Positions 24,258-33,122 of a stretch of DNA of 64,000 bases are shown here, one piece after another; the stretch's first letter is position 1; every line of letters starts with the position of its first letter. Under the pieces are notes generated by a model, which did no database searches, was not told where the DNA came from, and saw nothing but the letters and a program-made list of their open reading frames with translations. The DNA lies in assembly GCA_964429915.1 (NCBI GenBank), contig CAYSDZ010000010.1, forward strand, positions 1 through 64,000. The letters are read 5' to 3'. This DNA comes from Alteromonas_F sp964429915 (GTDB lineage: Bacteria; Pseudomonadota; Gammaproteobacteria; Enterobacterales; Alteromonadaceae). The translations under genes were made by a program, and so were the position numbers.

Positions 24258-24983
24258 TTATTTATCCGAAGTAAAGGTGAATTTAGATAATTTAATATCG
24301 CCCTGTTCTTTGCCATCTTTAAACTGTTGCAAGCGCACCAATTGGTAATTTAACGTTGCTGCATACCAAGCATAGGTTTCGCGAGCACTATTATTGCGTT
24401 TTATGGTGACTTTTATCGTGTTTAATTCACCAAAAGGTAAGACTAAACGCTCTTGCCCTTCAACGACAAAATGATATTGTTTCTTTTCGCCGCGGTAATT
24501 AATAAAGGGAATATCAAATTCGCGCTCACCCGTTGCTAGCTTGTCAGAAATTTGTAATCGGTAGAGTTGATTGTCGATTTCTCCTTCCCAAGGCAAGTCG
24601 AACGATTTTTTCCCATTATCAATGGAGATTTGACTATTTTCAGGATGAAATTCTACTGACAGTGATTTGTCTTTTCCCGTGCCTGAACGTGTATAGTGAT
24701 ATTCTTTGGCGACAAGTCGACTGCCTTCTAGCGTGAAAATGGAGTGTTCGACACGCTTATCAGATAGAAAAAACTTCGATACGTGAGATTGATACAGCAA
24801 CGAATACACTTGGTTGTCAAGAAAATCTAGCTCCATAGACGCTGTACCTTGAGGACTGCCCCAAACGTAAGCTATGTATTCGGCATTAAAAGGCTGAAAT
24901 TGAAAGCGCTCTGTTTGTGATTGAGCATGCGCTAAGTGTGCGTTAATGACAATCATCAAAATTAAACACCAAGCTCTTATCAT
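24258..24983 (-). CDS. DUF3108 exported protein
   Basis: A 241-residue protein with a signal peptide (about residues 1-20, cut after AHA) and a beta-rich mature part. The pattern F(N)AEYxxxVWGSPQGTASMEL near the start and the late ETYAWYAATLNYQLVRLQQFKDG are characteristic of the DUF3108 family, which is periplasmic and of unknown function. It lies 26 bases upstream of purN in the same direction as purN-purM but downstream of them, so it may be the third gene of that transcript. Confidence 0.8.
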   Translation of the reverse strand: MIRAWCLILMIVINAHLAHAQSQTERFQFQPFNAEYIAYVWGSPQGTASMELDFLDNQVYSLLYQSHVSKFFLSDKRVEHSIFTLEGSRLVAKEYHYTRSGTGKDKSLSVEFHPENSQISIDNGKKSFDLPWEGEIDNQLYRLQISDKLATGEREFDIPFINYRGEKKQYHFVVEGQERLVLPFGELNTIKVTIKRNNSARETYAWYAATLNYQLVRLQQFKDGKEQGDIKLSKFTFTSDK

Positions 24984-25009
24984 TGGCTTTTCCCTATGAG
25001 TTTATCTAG

Positions 25010-25624
25010 TTAAATACCTGTTCCGTCTAAATATGCGACGTTGCCTTTCATCGTTAGCCGCTCTTCGCAAAACCACTTTACCACTTCGGGGTAGAGTCGC
25101 CTTTCTTCAACCTGTACTCGTTCTGAAAGCGATTCTGCGTTGTCATTATCCAAAATAGCAATAGGCTTTTGAGCTATAATTGGCCCACCGTCTAACTCAG
25201 GTGTGACAAAATGAACAGTAGGGCCATGCATTTCGTCTCGATTATCAATTGCCCTTTGATGAGTATTCAAACCTTTATACTTTGGCAATAACGACGGATG
25301 AATGTTCAATATTTTACCGCTTAACGCATTAACAAATTCAGGTGTTAAAATACGCATAAAACCAGCAAGAACAACCAAATCTGCATGATAAGACGTTATG
25401 GCCTCAAGCAAAGCTTGGTCATAACCTTCTCTCGATTCGTAATCTTGATGATTTAAACACAGCGAAGTAATCCCGTGATTTTGGGCTCGCTGTAAACCAT
25501 ACGCTTGTGGTCTATTTGAAATCACACAAGTAATACAGCCATCAATTTGCTTGGCTTCAATTGCATCTATAATGGCTTGAAGATTCGACCCATTTCCTGA
25601 AATCAGTACGACAATGTTTTTCAT
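25010..25624 (-). CDS. purN: Phosphoribosylglycinamide formyltransferase PurN
   Basis: PurN transfers a formyl group from 10-formyl-THF to GAR, the third step of purine synthesis. GNGSNLQ near the N-terminus binds the phosphate; NIHPSLLPKYKGLNTHQRA and HGPTVHFVTPELDGG hold the catalytic asparagine, histidine and aspartate. I start at ATG 25624, 4 bases after the purM stop; a TTG at 25636 is in frame but lies inside purM. The purM-purN pairing is the E. coli arrangement. Confidence 0.96.
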   Translation of the reverse strand: MKNIVVLISGNGSNLQAIIDAIEAKQIDGCITCVISNRPQAYGLQRAQNHGITSLCLNHQDYESREGYDQALLEAITSYHADLVVLAGFMRILTPEFVNALSGKILNIHPSLLPKYKGLNTHQRAIDNRDEMHGPTVHFVTPELDGGPIIAQKPIAILDNDNAESLSERVQVEERRLYPEVVKWFCEERLTMKGNVAYLDGTGI

Positions 25625-25628
25625 TGTA

Positions 25629-26681
25629 CTATTCAATCACGACTGAATCAGTTTGGTTATCTACTGTTCTGCCTATTTGCCAAGCATCTTCACCGAGTTG
25701 CCTTAGCATGTTAATAGCATCATCTGCTTCATCCTGATCAACAATTAACACCATACCAACGCCACAATTGAAGGTGCGGTACATTTCATGCGTCGTAATG
25801 TTGCCTTTTTCTTTTAGCCAGTTAAAAATTTCAGGCCAATCCCAACTGTTTTTATCAATCACAGCTTGAACACTGCTAGGTAAAACTCGAGGGATATTTT
25901 CCCAGAATCCGCCTCCAGTTATGTGAGAAATTGCATGGACTTTGTGTTTTTCCAATAGCGCTAATACTGATTTCACATAAATACGCGTAGGTTCAAGCAG
26001 ACGTTCTTCGAGTGTTTTTCCGTTTACATCGTCCTTAAGTGAAGCTTGATTCACTTCTATCACTTTGCGTATCAATGAATAACCATTGGAATGAGGTCCT
26101 GAAGAGGCAAGAGCAATAATCGCTTGCCCGGGTTGCACCGATTGCCCATCAATAAGCTTGTCTTTTTCTACTACGCCAACACAAAAGCCGGCCAAGTCGT
26201 AATCGCCGCCGTGATACATGCCCGGCATTTCTGCTGTTTCACCGCCAATTAATGCACACCCCGAAAGCTCACAGCCAGCACCAATGCCACTGACCACATC
26301 AGTCGCAATATCCACATCCAACTTCCCAGTTGCATAGTAGTCTAAAAAGAAAAGTGGCTCTGCACCTTGTACTATGAGGTCGTTCACGCACATCGCAACC
26401 AAGTCGATACCGACACCTTGATGTTGGTGACAGTCGATGGCTAATCGAAGTTTGGTGCCAACACCGTCGGTGCCGGAAACAAGAAGGGGAGAGCGGTATT
26501 TTTCAGGAATAGAGCATAGCGCGCCAAAGCCGCCTAAGCCACCCTTTACTTCTGGCCTGTGAGTGCGTTTCGTTACTTCTTTAATGTTGTCGACTAACTT
26601 ATTTCCGGCGTCTATGTCGACACCGGCATCTTTATAACTTAATGGCGTTGTATTTTGGCTCACAGTAAACTCAGATATCAT
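25629..26681 (-). CDS. purM: Phosphoribosylformylglycinamidine cyclo-ligase PurM
   Basis: PurM (AIR synthetase) closes the imidazole ring using ATP. LSYKDAGVDIDAGNKLV is the family N-terminus, followed by VSGTDGVGTKLRLA and GGETAEMPGMY, all signature segments. The total is about 350 residues, as in E. coli. I start at ATG 26681; an upstream TTG at 26687 is in frame, and a GTG nearer the conserved part is also possible. A 54-bp inverted repeat lies in the divergent upstream region shared with the DUF2066 gene. Confidence 0.96.
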   Translation of the reverse strand: MISEFTVSQNTTPLSYKDAGVDIDAGNKLVDNIKEVTKRTHRPEVKGGLGGFGALCSIPEKYRSPLLVSGTDGVGTKLRLAIDCHQHQGVGIDLVAMCVNDLIVQGAEPLFFLDYYATGKLDVDIATDVVSGIGAGCELSGCALIGGETAEMPGMYHGGDYDLAGFCVGVVEKDKLIDGQSVQPGQAIIALASSGPHSNGYSLIRKVIEVNQASLKDDVNGKTLEERLLEPTRIYVKSVLALLEKHKVHAISHITGGGFWENIPRVLPSSVQAVIDKNSWDWPEIFNWLKEKGNITTHEMYRTFNCGVGMVLIVDQDEADDAINMLRQLGEDAWQIGRTVDNQTDSVVIE

Positions 26682-26734
26682 TTTCAATGAATAGGGATTT
26701 TACCAGTGCTCTCGACGTAATCCAACTTAACTCT

Positions 26735-26788
26735 ACCCGTTCCACCTCAAAATGCTCGATTCAACGAGTATTTTGAGAAGGAACAGGT
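26735..26788. repeat. 54-bp interrupted inverted repeat between purM and the DUF2066 gene
   Basis: Twenty base pairs in blocks of 3, 5, 8 and 4 (ACC/GGT, GTTCC/GGAAC, CTCAAAAT/ATTTTGAG, CTCG/CGAG) with symmetric mismatches of 1, 2 and 1 bases and a 6-base loop. No T-run follows on either side, so it is not a terminator. It sits in a divergent promoter region. Confidence 0.75.
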
Positions 26789-26827
26789 ATAAAGGTGAAA
26801 TCATTTCTTAAATGACGCAAAATACGG

Positions 26828-28123
26828 ATGTCGGTATATTTTATTGGGTTTAAGGGCGATTTTTACGTGCTAAAACGTGGATTACTTTTGTTTTTGCTGA
26901 ATTTTTGTGCTGCTGGCTTCGCGTCGGCGGTTGGTGTGGTAAGCGTTAATGAAGGTATTGTGTGGGTTGATGGAAAAAATGTTCAGCGCCAAGCCATGCA
27001 GCAAGTGGTGATAAAAATGACTGGCAGCAAAGAGAGCTTATCTAATTCAGGGGTATTAAGAGCTCTTAAAGATGCCAGTGATTATATTTTGTCCTACGAA
27101 TATTTTATTGAAAATAATCAGCAAAAGTACAAAGCGGTTTTTGATACAGCAAAAATTGAAGCATTGATTCGACAGGAAAAGCTGCCCTTATGGGGGGCAC
27201 AAAGGCCCGAGGCCATCGTCTGGCTAGCCCATGCACACAGCGCTGATGACATTCAATTAATTACCGACAGCGACGTATCTGGTATCGGCGAGTCAATACA
27301 ACAACATTCCCAAGCACGCGGCGTACAGATGCTCTTTCCTCTAATGGATTTGGATGACTCACTAGCTGTTTCAAAAACTGACGTTTGGGCTCGTTTCCTT
27401 CCGGTTTTACGTAAAGCGTCTGAACGTTACAGCAGCGAATATATGATAACAGCTCGCCTGATTAGGACATCCGACTTGCGCGCTCAGCAAGAAACGCAAC
27501 GGGGTAAAAACACCTCTCAATATGTTATTGAAACTCATAAACTGTCTGGTGTTAGAGGCTTTGATCGCGATGCGTTAACGCTTGACGTTGCTTTGCAAAA
27601 CGAGGAAATACAATATCAACCAAAAAGTGAATCGGGTTCTAATACTAGGCTTAATATTATAGATATCCCAGACAATGCCGACTTTGCTTTAGAATGGTAT
27701 ATTGAGTCAAAAAATGAACAAAACCTGCAAAACATGTGGACAGGTAGAGAATTCGGTAACGATGCCAATAAGCTTCTTCAGCAGTTAATAGACAAATACA
27801 CCGAAAAATTGGGAGAAAAATATGCGATTGCGACAGGCGATATGCCGTCGGTTCGACCCATTATTACTGTTTCGAATGTACAATCGTTAAAAGATATCGT
27901 AGCACTGACACGTTATTTAGAGACGTTGACCGTTGTTGACTCCACCCGACTTGTGCAAATGCAAGGAAACCTTGCTACGTTCGAGATTTCTTTGCTAGGC
28001 GCGATGAGTGATCTGTATAATTCACTTGATTTGGGTACACGCTTAACTGCCATTGAAGAAAAGCAACAAACTGAATCAACCGTTACTGGCGGCCAACCTT
28101 TACACTTTTTTTGGCAAGGATAA
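26828..28123 (+). CDS. DUF2066 exported protein
   Basis: A 431-residue protein. After the signal peptide it contains GVVSVNEGIVWVDGKN, then a long soluble region typical of DUF2066, a family commonly encoded between purM and hda in this order; function unknown. From ATG 26828 the signal peptide would be preceded by 13 extra residues. A GTG at 26867 gives a clean signal peptide (VLKRGLLLFLLNFCAAGFASA), with AAGGG about 10 bases upstream, and is probably the true start. It is followed 3 bases later by hda. Confidence 0.82.
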   Translation: MSVYFIGFKGDFYVLKRGLLLFLLNFCAAGFASAVGVVSVNEGIVWVDGKNVQRQAMQQVVIKMTGSKESLSNSGVLRALKDASDYILSYEYFIENNQQKYKAVFDTAKIEALIRQEKLPLWGAQRPEAIVWLAHAHSADDIQLITDSDVSGIGESIQQHSQARGVQMLFPLMDLDDSLAVSKTDVWARFLPVLRKASERYSSEYMITARLIRTSDLRAQQETQRGKNTSQYVIETHKLSGVRGFDRDALTLDVALQNEEIQYQPKSESGSNTRLNIIDIPDNADFALEWYIESKNEQNLQNMWTGREFGNDANKLLQQLIDKYTEKLGEKYAIATGDMPSVRPIITVSNVQSLKDIVALTRYLETLTVVDSTRLVQMQGNLATFEISLLGAMSDLYNSLDLGTRLTAIEEKQQTESTVTGGQPLHFFWQG

Positions 28124-28126
28124 ACA

Positions 28127-28855
28127 TTGCAACTCGCGTTACCTGTTTCACTACCACTCGATCAAACCTTCGATAGTTTTTATACATCAACTAATGCTGA
28201 TGCAGTGAGCCATTTACAAGACGTAGCCAGTCACTCCACTCATCTCGGTATTCCTCTCACTTTATTATGTGGTAAGGGAGGAGTAGGGAAGAGTCATTTA
28301 CTTTTTTCGCTCTGTCATATAGCAGACGAAACCCATCAACAATCGGTCTATTTAAATTTTGAAGAGCTTAATAGTGTCGATCCCATCATGTTATCTGGGC
28401 TAGAGCACTGTTCAATCATTTGTCTTGATAATATTCATTGCATTGTAGGGCATACACAGTGGGAAACTGCCTTGTTCGATCTAATAAATAGAATCAATGA
28501 AGCGGTTTATAATAAACAAACTAGCCATCTTGTAATTTCAATGAATGCCTTACCAAATCATTTGGGATTTGTATTACCTGATTTACTTTCGCGCTTAAAT
28601 TGGGGTACGACGTTTTATCTTGAGCAACCTGACGACAAAGGCCGAGAGGCAATCATTAAACGCCGAGCAAAGGCTCAAGGAATGAATATCAGCGATGCAG
28701 CCTGCAAGTTTTTATTAGTACATACTGATAGGCATCTAAATAAGCTGATGGCCTTATTGGAAAAACTTGATCAACTATCGCTTCAGTCGCAAACAAAAAT
28801 CACCTTACCGTTACTGAAAAAACATTTTTCCAATCACTCTAATGAAAACGTATAG
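28127..28855 (+). CDS. hda: DnaA inactivator Hda
   Basis: A 242-residue AAA+ protein. With the sliding clamp it stimulates ATP hydrolysis by DnaA and so prevents over-initiation. QLALP at residues 2-6 is a clamp-binding motif at the extreme N-terminus. Walker A is GKGGVGKSH (49-57), Walker B IICLDNIH, and RLNWG is near sensor 1. The start is TTG at 28127 with AAGGA 6 bases upstream. The terminator lies inside the end of the convergent gene. Confidence 0.93.
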   Translation: MQLALPVSLPLDQTFDSFYTSTNADAVSHLQDVASHSTHLGIPLTLLCGKGGVGKSHLLFSLCHIADETHQQSVYLNFEELNSVDPIMLSGLEHCSIICLDNIHCIVGHTQWETALFDLINRINEAVYNKQTSHLVISMNALPNHLGFVLPDLLSRLNWGTTFYLEQPDDKGREAIIKRRAKAQGMNISDAACKFLLVHTDRHLNKLMALLEKLDQLSLQSQTKITLPLLKKHFSNHSNENV

Positions 28856-28863
28856 AAATTAGA

Positions 28864-28890
28864 CCTATTTACCTTCAAAATAGGCTTTTT
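28864..28890 (+). terminator. Terminator of hda, inside the convergent gene
   Basis: A stem CCTATTT/AAATAGG with a 7-base loop, then C and five T on the plus strand. It overlaps the stop codon and last codons of the minus-strand DUF2069 gene. Confidence 0.75.
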
Positions 28891-29305
28891 CTTTCGCCAT
28901 CACATCTTTCAATTTACCTAATTTTAAGCCACATTCTTTGCCTCTCAAACGAGCAAATAAACAGCAACCAGTAAACATGCTCAACGATAAAATGAATTCT
29001 ACAAAGGCAAAAGGGCGCTGGAGTGGTTCTGCATACAACACGGTGATTGCATGAGTAAGATAAAACAGCACTAAAAAACTTGCCCAAGCGTGGGTGTAAG
29101 GCCTTGCTTTGATGATCCCATGTAGTGGAAGAAGGATTGGGAGCACATAAAACAACAAAATAAATGTGGTTGAATACACCTGTTCGTCGTTAAAATAAAA
29201 CTGCCAAGCTACTGTCCAAACAATCAGAAAAACGTGACTAAACAAGGCGATGTATCGCCACATTTTGGTGACACTGTTCATCGGAAAAGATTGAAACGCT
29301 ATCAT
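28865..29305 (-). CDS. DUF2069 inner-membrane protein
   Basis: A 146-residue protein with four hydrophobic segments (about 17-37, 44-63, 71-91, 99-118) and a basic cytoplasmic tail. The family DUF2069 is typically encoded next to wrbA and arsC, as here (12 bases after wrbA). No catalytic residues are evident. The ATG at 29305 has GAGGAA upstream; internal methionines at 9 and 15 are also possible starts. Confidence 0.8.
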   Translation of the reverse strand: MIAFQSFPMNSVTKMWRYIALFSHVFLIVWTVAWQFYFNDEQVYSTTFILLFYVLPILLPLHGIIKARPYTHAWASFLVLFYLTHAITVLYAEPLQRPFAFVEFILSLSMFTGCCLFARLRGKECGLKLGKLKDVMAKEKAYFEGK

Positions 29306-29317
29306 CTTTTGTTCCTC

Positions 29318-29896
29318 TTACTGCAATTTTTTTACTAAGTAAGCCATGCGCTTACCTTGAGCTACAGCGAGCTTTTTTTCGTGTTCAGTAAGCTCACTGT
29401 TTATACTGACGTGTGATACTCCATAAGGCCCACCGCCACTTTGGGTATCATGCAGTTCAGGAAGGCTATACGGAAGTCCAGAAATGATCATTCCGTGATG
29501 TAACAAGGGCAACATCATGGAGACGAGGGTCGTTTCTTGCCCGCCATGGAAGCTCTTTGAAGAAGTAAATACGCTTGCAGGTTTTCCATCTAATGCACCC
29601 GCCAACCACAACTCGCTGCTTGAATCTAAAAAGTATTTTACTGGGGCGGCCATGTTCCCAAACCGAGTTGGGCTACCTAAAATTAAGCCATCACATTGCT
29701 TTAACTCATCCAACGTCGCGTAAGGTGAGCCAGTTGGTGCAATAGAGGACGCATCTTCATTAAATTCGGCAGACACTCTTGGTACCGTTCTCAGCTTTGC
29801 CTCAACACCCTCAGCTTCTACGCCTTTTGCAATATGCCTAGCGAGCGCGTGGGTACTGCCATGCACCGAGTAGTAAAGAATAAGTACGTTTTTCAA
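29318..29896 (-). CDS. wrbA: NAD(P)H:quinone oxidoreductase, WrbA family
   Basis: A 192-residue flavodoxin-like FMN protein that carries out two-electron reduction of quinones. YYSVHGSTHALAR near 9-21 is the FMN phosphate loop; GSPTRFGNMAAPVKYFLD (about 74-91) and GGGPYG later are the ring contacts. The N-terminus is KNVLILYY after a TTG start at 29896 that overlaps the arsC stop (TTGA), indicating coupling. Confidence 0.9.
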   Translation of the reverse strand: MKNVLILYYSVHGSTHALARHIAKGVEAEGVEAKLRTVPRVSAEFNEDASSIAPTGSPYATLDELKQCDGLILGSPTRFGNMAAPVKYFLDSSSELWLAGALDGKPASVFTSSKSFHGGQETTLVSMMLPLLHHGMIISGLPYSLPELHDTQSGGGPYGVSHVSINSELTEHEKKLAVAQGKRMAYLVKKLQ

Positions 29897-30243
29897 GAAA
29901 AAATATCCAATACGTTTTCAGGTGGTCGACCTATTTTAGCCACTGAGTCTTTTATAACGATAGGCCGTTCAAGTAACTTGGGATGAGCTACCAAAGCTCT
30001 CATTAATGTCGCCTCTGACGCGTGTTCTAAAGAAAGTGCTGCATATTCTTTTTCTTTTTGTCTCATCATATTTTTGATCGATTCAAGCCCCAAGCTTGCT
30101 TGCAAATGTTCAACAACTTGCTCGGTGAGCCCTGTTTTCAAATATAAAACAACGTCAAACTCAATATCGTTTGCTTCTAAAAGAGCGAATGTTTCACGAC
30201 TTTTCGAGCATCTAGGATTGTGATAAATCAACACGGAGGACAT
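29893..30243 (-). CDS. arsC: ArsC-family arsenate reductase (glutaredoxin-dependent)
   Basis: A 116-residue thioredoxin-fold protein. HNPRCSKSR places the catalytic cysteine at about 12; the later LLERPIVI carries the conserved arginine. It would reduce arsenate to arsenite using glutathione and glutaredoxin. No arsenite pump or ArsR gene is adjacent, and the position beside wrbA is common in gammaproteobacteria, so it could have a general redox role. AAAAGGGG precedes the ATG. Confidence 0.9.
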   Translation of the reverse strand: MSSVLIYHNPRCSKSRETFALLEANDIEFDVVLYLKTGLTEQVVEHLQASLGLESIKNMMRQKEKEYAALSLEHASEATLMRALVAHPKLLERPIVIKDSVAKIGRPPENVLDIFS

Positions 30244-30272
30244 ATTTTACCCCTTTTTATTATGCAACTGAA

Positions 30273-31751
30273 TTAAAGCGCTTGGAGCTTTTTAATCTCA
30301 TTTCTGAACTGCTGAATCCTTGCTCGAATTCGCTGTTTGGTAAGATGATCGTCTTGGCTATGGTTATAAGCAAATTGTAACTCATCGACGGCTCTTTGAT
30401 ATCCACCTACGAGCGCATAAACTTCAGCTTTGGTTTGATGCATCAAACCGGTATCGTTGTTGGCTCGGTAGGCGTCTGAAAGTAACTGATTAGCAAGGAA
30501 GTTATTTTTGTCAGTGAGTAAGTAATCTCTAAGTAACTCTATTGCTTTGTCATTGGCTTTTGAATGCAAAAAAGAGTTGGCGAGATTTAATACGATGACC
30601 GTATTGCGAGGTGAATGCTTGAGTTGGGCTTGTAACAATTCGATAGCTTCATCCGTTTTATTTAGTGCTAAATAAATATCGGTTGCCGCATCTAAATAAA
30701 ACATGTTTTCAGGTCTGAGTTTAACCAGTGTTTGAATAAGGGGTAAGGCGCGTTCAGGCTTACCATTGCGTAACAAAGCTAGGGCATAACCATAACGGTC
30801 AGCTTCATCGATAACGTTGTCAAAAGCGCCGGCTTGCTTATTCGTAGCAGACTCATACACTTCCTCACTGTATTTAGCTTCAAAACTATATCGCGCTTTG
30901 ATCCTTGTTTTGGCAAGCAAAAAAGGAAGGCTGGGTGGTAAGTTTCGAGACGGTAATGAAGCTAACCTTGACCTCACATCTGCGATCCTGTTTTCAGTTA
31001 AGGGGTGAGTAAGCAGTCTTTCCGGCGGCTTTGAGACTAAACGATTCTCCGCGGCTAACTTTTGAAAAAAAGAATTCGCGCCTTGTGGGTCAAAGCCAGC
31101 TCTGCTCAATAAAGCTAACCCCACCCTATCTGCTTCTTGCTCATTACTTCTTGTGTAATTGATACCGATTTGTGCTTGCGCCGCCGAGGAAGCTTGAATG
31201 GCCGCTATGCCTGCTTGAGGATCTGCTATGGCTAACAGTAAGCCACCAATCAATGAGGCCACGGCTAAGGGGGCAGTGCGTTGCTGAGCCTGTATTCGCC
31301 GAGCAATGTGTCGCTGTGTAACGTGTGCGATTTCGTGAGCCAATACCGATGCAATCTCACTTTCGCTGTCAGCTCTCGCGATTAAGCCAGTATGCATGCC
31401 TATGTGCCCACCAAAAAACGCAAACGCATTAATGGCGTTATTGTTAATGATAAAGAAAGTAAAAGGGAAATTGGTATTGTCGGCATGAACAACAAGGCGA
31501 TTGCCTAAATCTTGAATATATTGTTGTAGAACAGGGTCTTGAATTACTGGAGACTGACCACGAAGTTGTCGCATAAGCGCATCGCCAATGATTACTTCTT
31601 TGTCTATTGTAATTGCTTCGGAAGCAACGACTCCGATGTCGGGTAAGGCATTTTTATTATTAGATTGCGAATAAGCAATGCCACTTAGTGCCAAGCAGAG
31701 TAATAAACTACAAATACATGTTTTCGCAAACCTTAAGCCAATATGTTTCAA
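30273..31751 (-). CDS. bepA: Periplasmic M48 metalloprotease/chaperone BepA
   Basis: A 492-residue exported protein. After a signal peptide (about 1-28), the M48 peptidase domain has HEIAH at 139-143 and the third zinc ligand in NEQEADRVG. The C-terminal half is made of TPR-like helices. BepA (YfgC) helps assemble and degrade outer-membrane proteins such as LptD. It is divergent from perM, the same pair as in E. coli. The start appears to be TTG at 31751. Confidence 0.93.
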   Translation of the reverse strand: MKHIGLRFAKTCICSLLLCLALSGIAYSQSNNKNALPDIGVVASEAITIDKEVIIGDALMRQLRGQSPVIQDPVLQQYIQDLGNRLVVHADNTNFPFTFFIINNNAINAFAFFGGHIGMHTGLIARADSESEIASVLAHEIAHVTQRHIARRIQAQQRTAPLAVASLIGGLLLAIADPQAGIAAIQASSAAQAQIGINYTRSNEQEADRVGLALLSRAGFDPQGANSFFQKLAAENRLVSKPPERLLTHPLTENRIADVRSRLASLPSRNLPPSLPFLLAKTRIKARYSFEAKYSEEVYESATNKQAGAFDNVIDEADRYGYALALLRNGKPERALPLIQTLVKLRPENMFYLDAATDIYLALNKTDEAIELLQAQLKHSPRNTVIVLNLANSFLHSKANDKAIELLRDYLLTDKNNFLANQLLSDAYRANNDTGLMHQTKAEVYALVGGYQRAVDELQFAYNHSQDDHLTKQRIRARIQQFRNEIKKLQAL

Positions 31752-31901
31752 GGTGTTTTTTGTATCCTGTTAAATTAACTAAAGTATATCGTTTTATCGT
31801 ATTTTATATAAGAGTGGTAAAAGCTATTACGAGTTTCATTCTATTTCGATTATTTTCTGTTATCTTATCAGCACTTTTACAATTTGTTTAAGGCAAAAAA
31901 G

Positions 31902-32966
31902 GTGTTAAGCGTATTTCAGCGTTGGTATCAACGGAAGTTCTCCAATCCAGACGCAGTTATGTTGTTGCTGCTAATTTTAGTTAGCTCAGTGGTACTACTT
32001 ATATGGGGCGCAATGATGATGCCAGTGATTGTTGCTGCCGTTATTGCCTATCTTCTTGATTGGCCCGTGGTGCAGCTTGAACGCGTTGGCGTCAATCGTA
32101 CTCTTGGCACCTCTTCGGTTCTTATTGTTTTTATTGCTTTAGTTATTTGCACTGTAGTCGGATTACTGCCCATTGTGTCTAAGCAAAGTGTGAATCTTAT
32201 TCAGGAAATGCCACAAATAGCGCGATCGGCACAAGAGTGGTTTTTGGCTTTGCCAGAGCAATACCCAAAATACATAAAGGTGTATCAAGTACAAAATGTC
32301 ATCGATGGTTTAAATGAAAAGGTGGCTTTGTTAGGCGAAACCTTTATCGCTTTTTCGTTTAACTCACTCGGCAACGTTGCGGCCATGCTTATCTATCTTA
32401 TTTTAGTACCGTTGATGGTGTTTTTTATGCTTAAAGATAAACATTTTTTCTTAAGCGCATTGTCAAAAATTTTGCCTAACGAACGCCGACTCATCGCCCA
32501 AGTTGGTAATGAAATGAATGGCCAAATTGCTAATTATATTCGTGGGAAAGTGATTGAGATTGTCATTGTCGGTTCTGTTTCATGCCTAACATTTGTATTA
32601 ATGGATTTGCGCTATGCCATGCTGTTGGGTGTACTTGTAGGCTTATCGGTGCTTATTCCTTACATAGGCGCTGCTGTTGTGACCATACCTGTGGCTGTTG
32701 TCGCACTTTTCCAGTGGGGTTTTACGGCTGAATTTGGTTATTTGCTATTTGCTTATGGTGTCATTCAAGCTCTGGATGGTAATGTGCTCGTACCTATTCT
32801 GTTTTCTGAAGCAGTGAGTTTACACCCGTTATATATCATTATTGCTGTCTTGTTTTTTGGTGGGCTGTGGGGGTTTTGGGGCGTCTTTTTTGCTATTCCT
32901 CTTGCCACTTTAGTCAAAGCATTAATCACTGCTTGGAGTAGCGAATCGGGAGAAACCTTGGTTTAA
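31902..32966 (+). CDS. perM: PerM family (AI-2E transporter superfamily) membrane protein
   Basis: About 354 residues with seven to eight membrane segments. LMVFFMLKDKHFF and the late GVFFAIPLATLVKALI are typical of the AI-2E exporter/PerM superfamily. The member beside bepA is PerM (YfgO), of uncertain transport function. I choose GTG 31902, with AAGG 8 bases before; an in-frame TTG at 31884 would add 6 residues. Confidence 0.9.
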   Translation: MLSVFQRWYQRKFSNPDAVMLLLLILVSSVVLLIWGAMMMPVIVAAVIAYLLDWPVVQLERVGVNRTLGTSSVLIVFIALVICTVVGLLPIVSKQSVNLIQEMPQIARSAQEWFLALPEQYPKYIKVYQVQNVIDGLNEKVALLGETFIAFSFNSLGNVAAMLIYLILVPLMVFFMLKDKHFFLSALSKILPNERRLIAQVGNEMNGQIANYIRGKVIEIVIVGSVSCLTFVLMDLRYAMLLGVLVGLSVLIPYIGAAVVTIPVAVVALFQWGFTAEFGYLLFAYGVIQALDGNVLVPILFSEAVSLHPLYIIIAVLFFGGLWGFWGVFFAIPLATLVKALITAWSSESGETLV

Positions 32967-33122
32967 AACCAAAAGCCGACTAGAAACGAGCTTGGCAAGC
33001 ACAACCGAAAAATTGGTTAAAACGAACTATCTTTTATTTTTAAATTTCGATGTATGGGTTCTATCAACCCTTTTTGGTTTAAAGAAACTAATGTGTCCGT
33101 TAGCAACTTTTTAATGCTTTCT

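Noticed and set aside
26688..26827. PurR operator before purM
   Set aside because: No sequence close to ACGCAAACGTTTGCGT is present; the palindrome there is different and longer.
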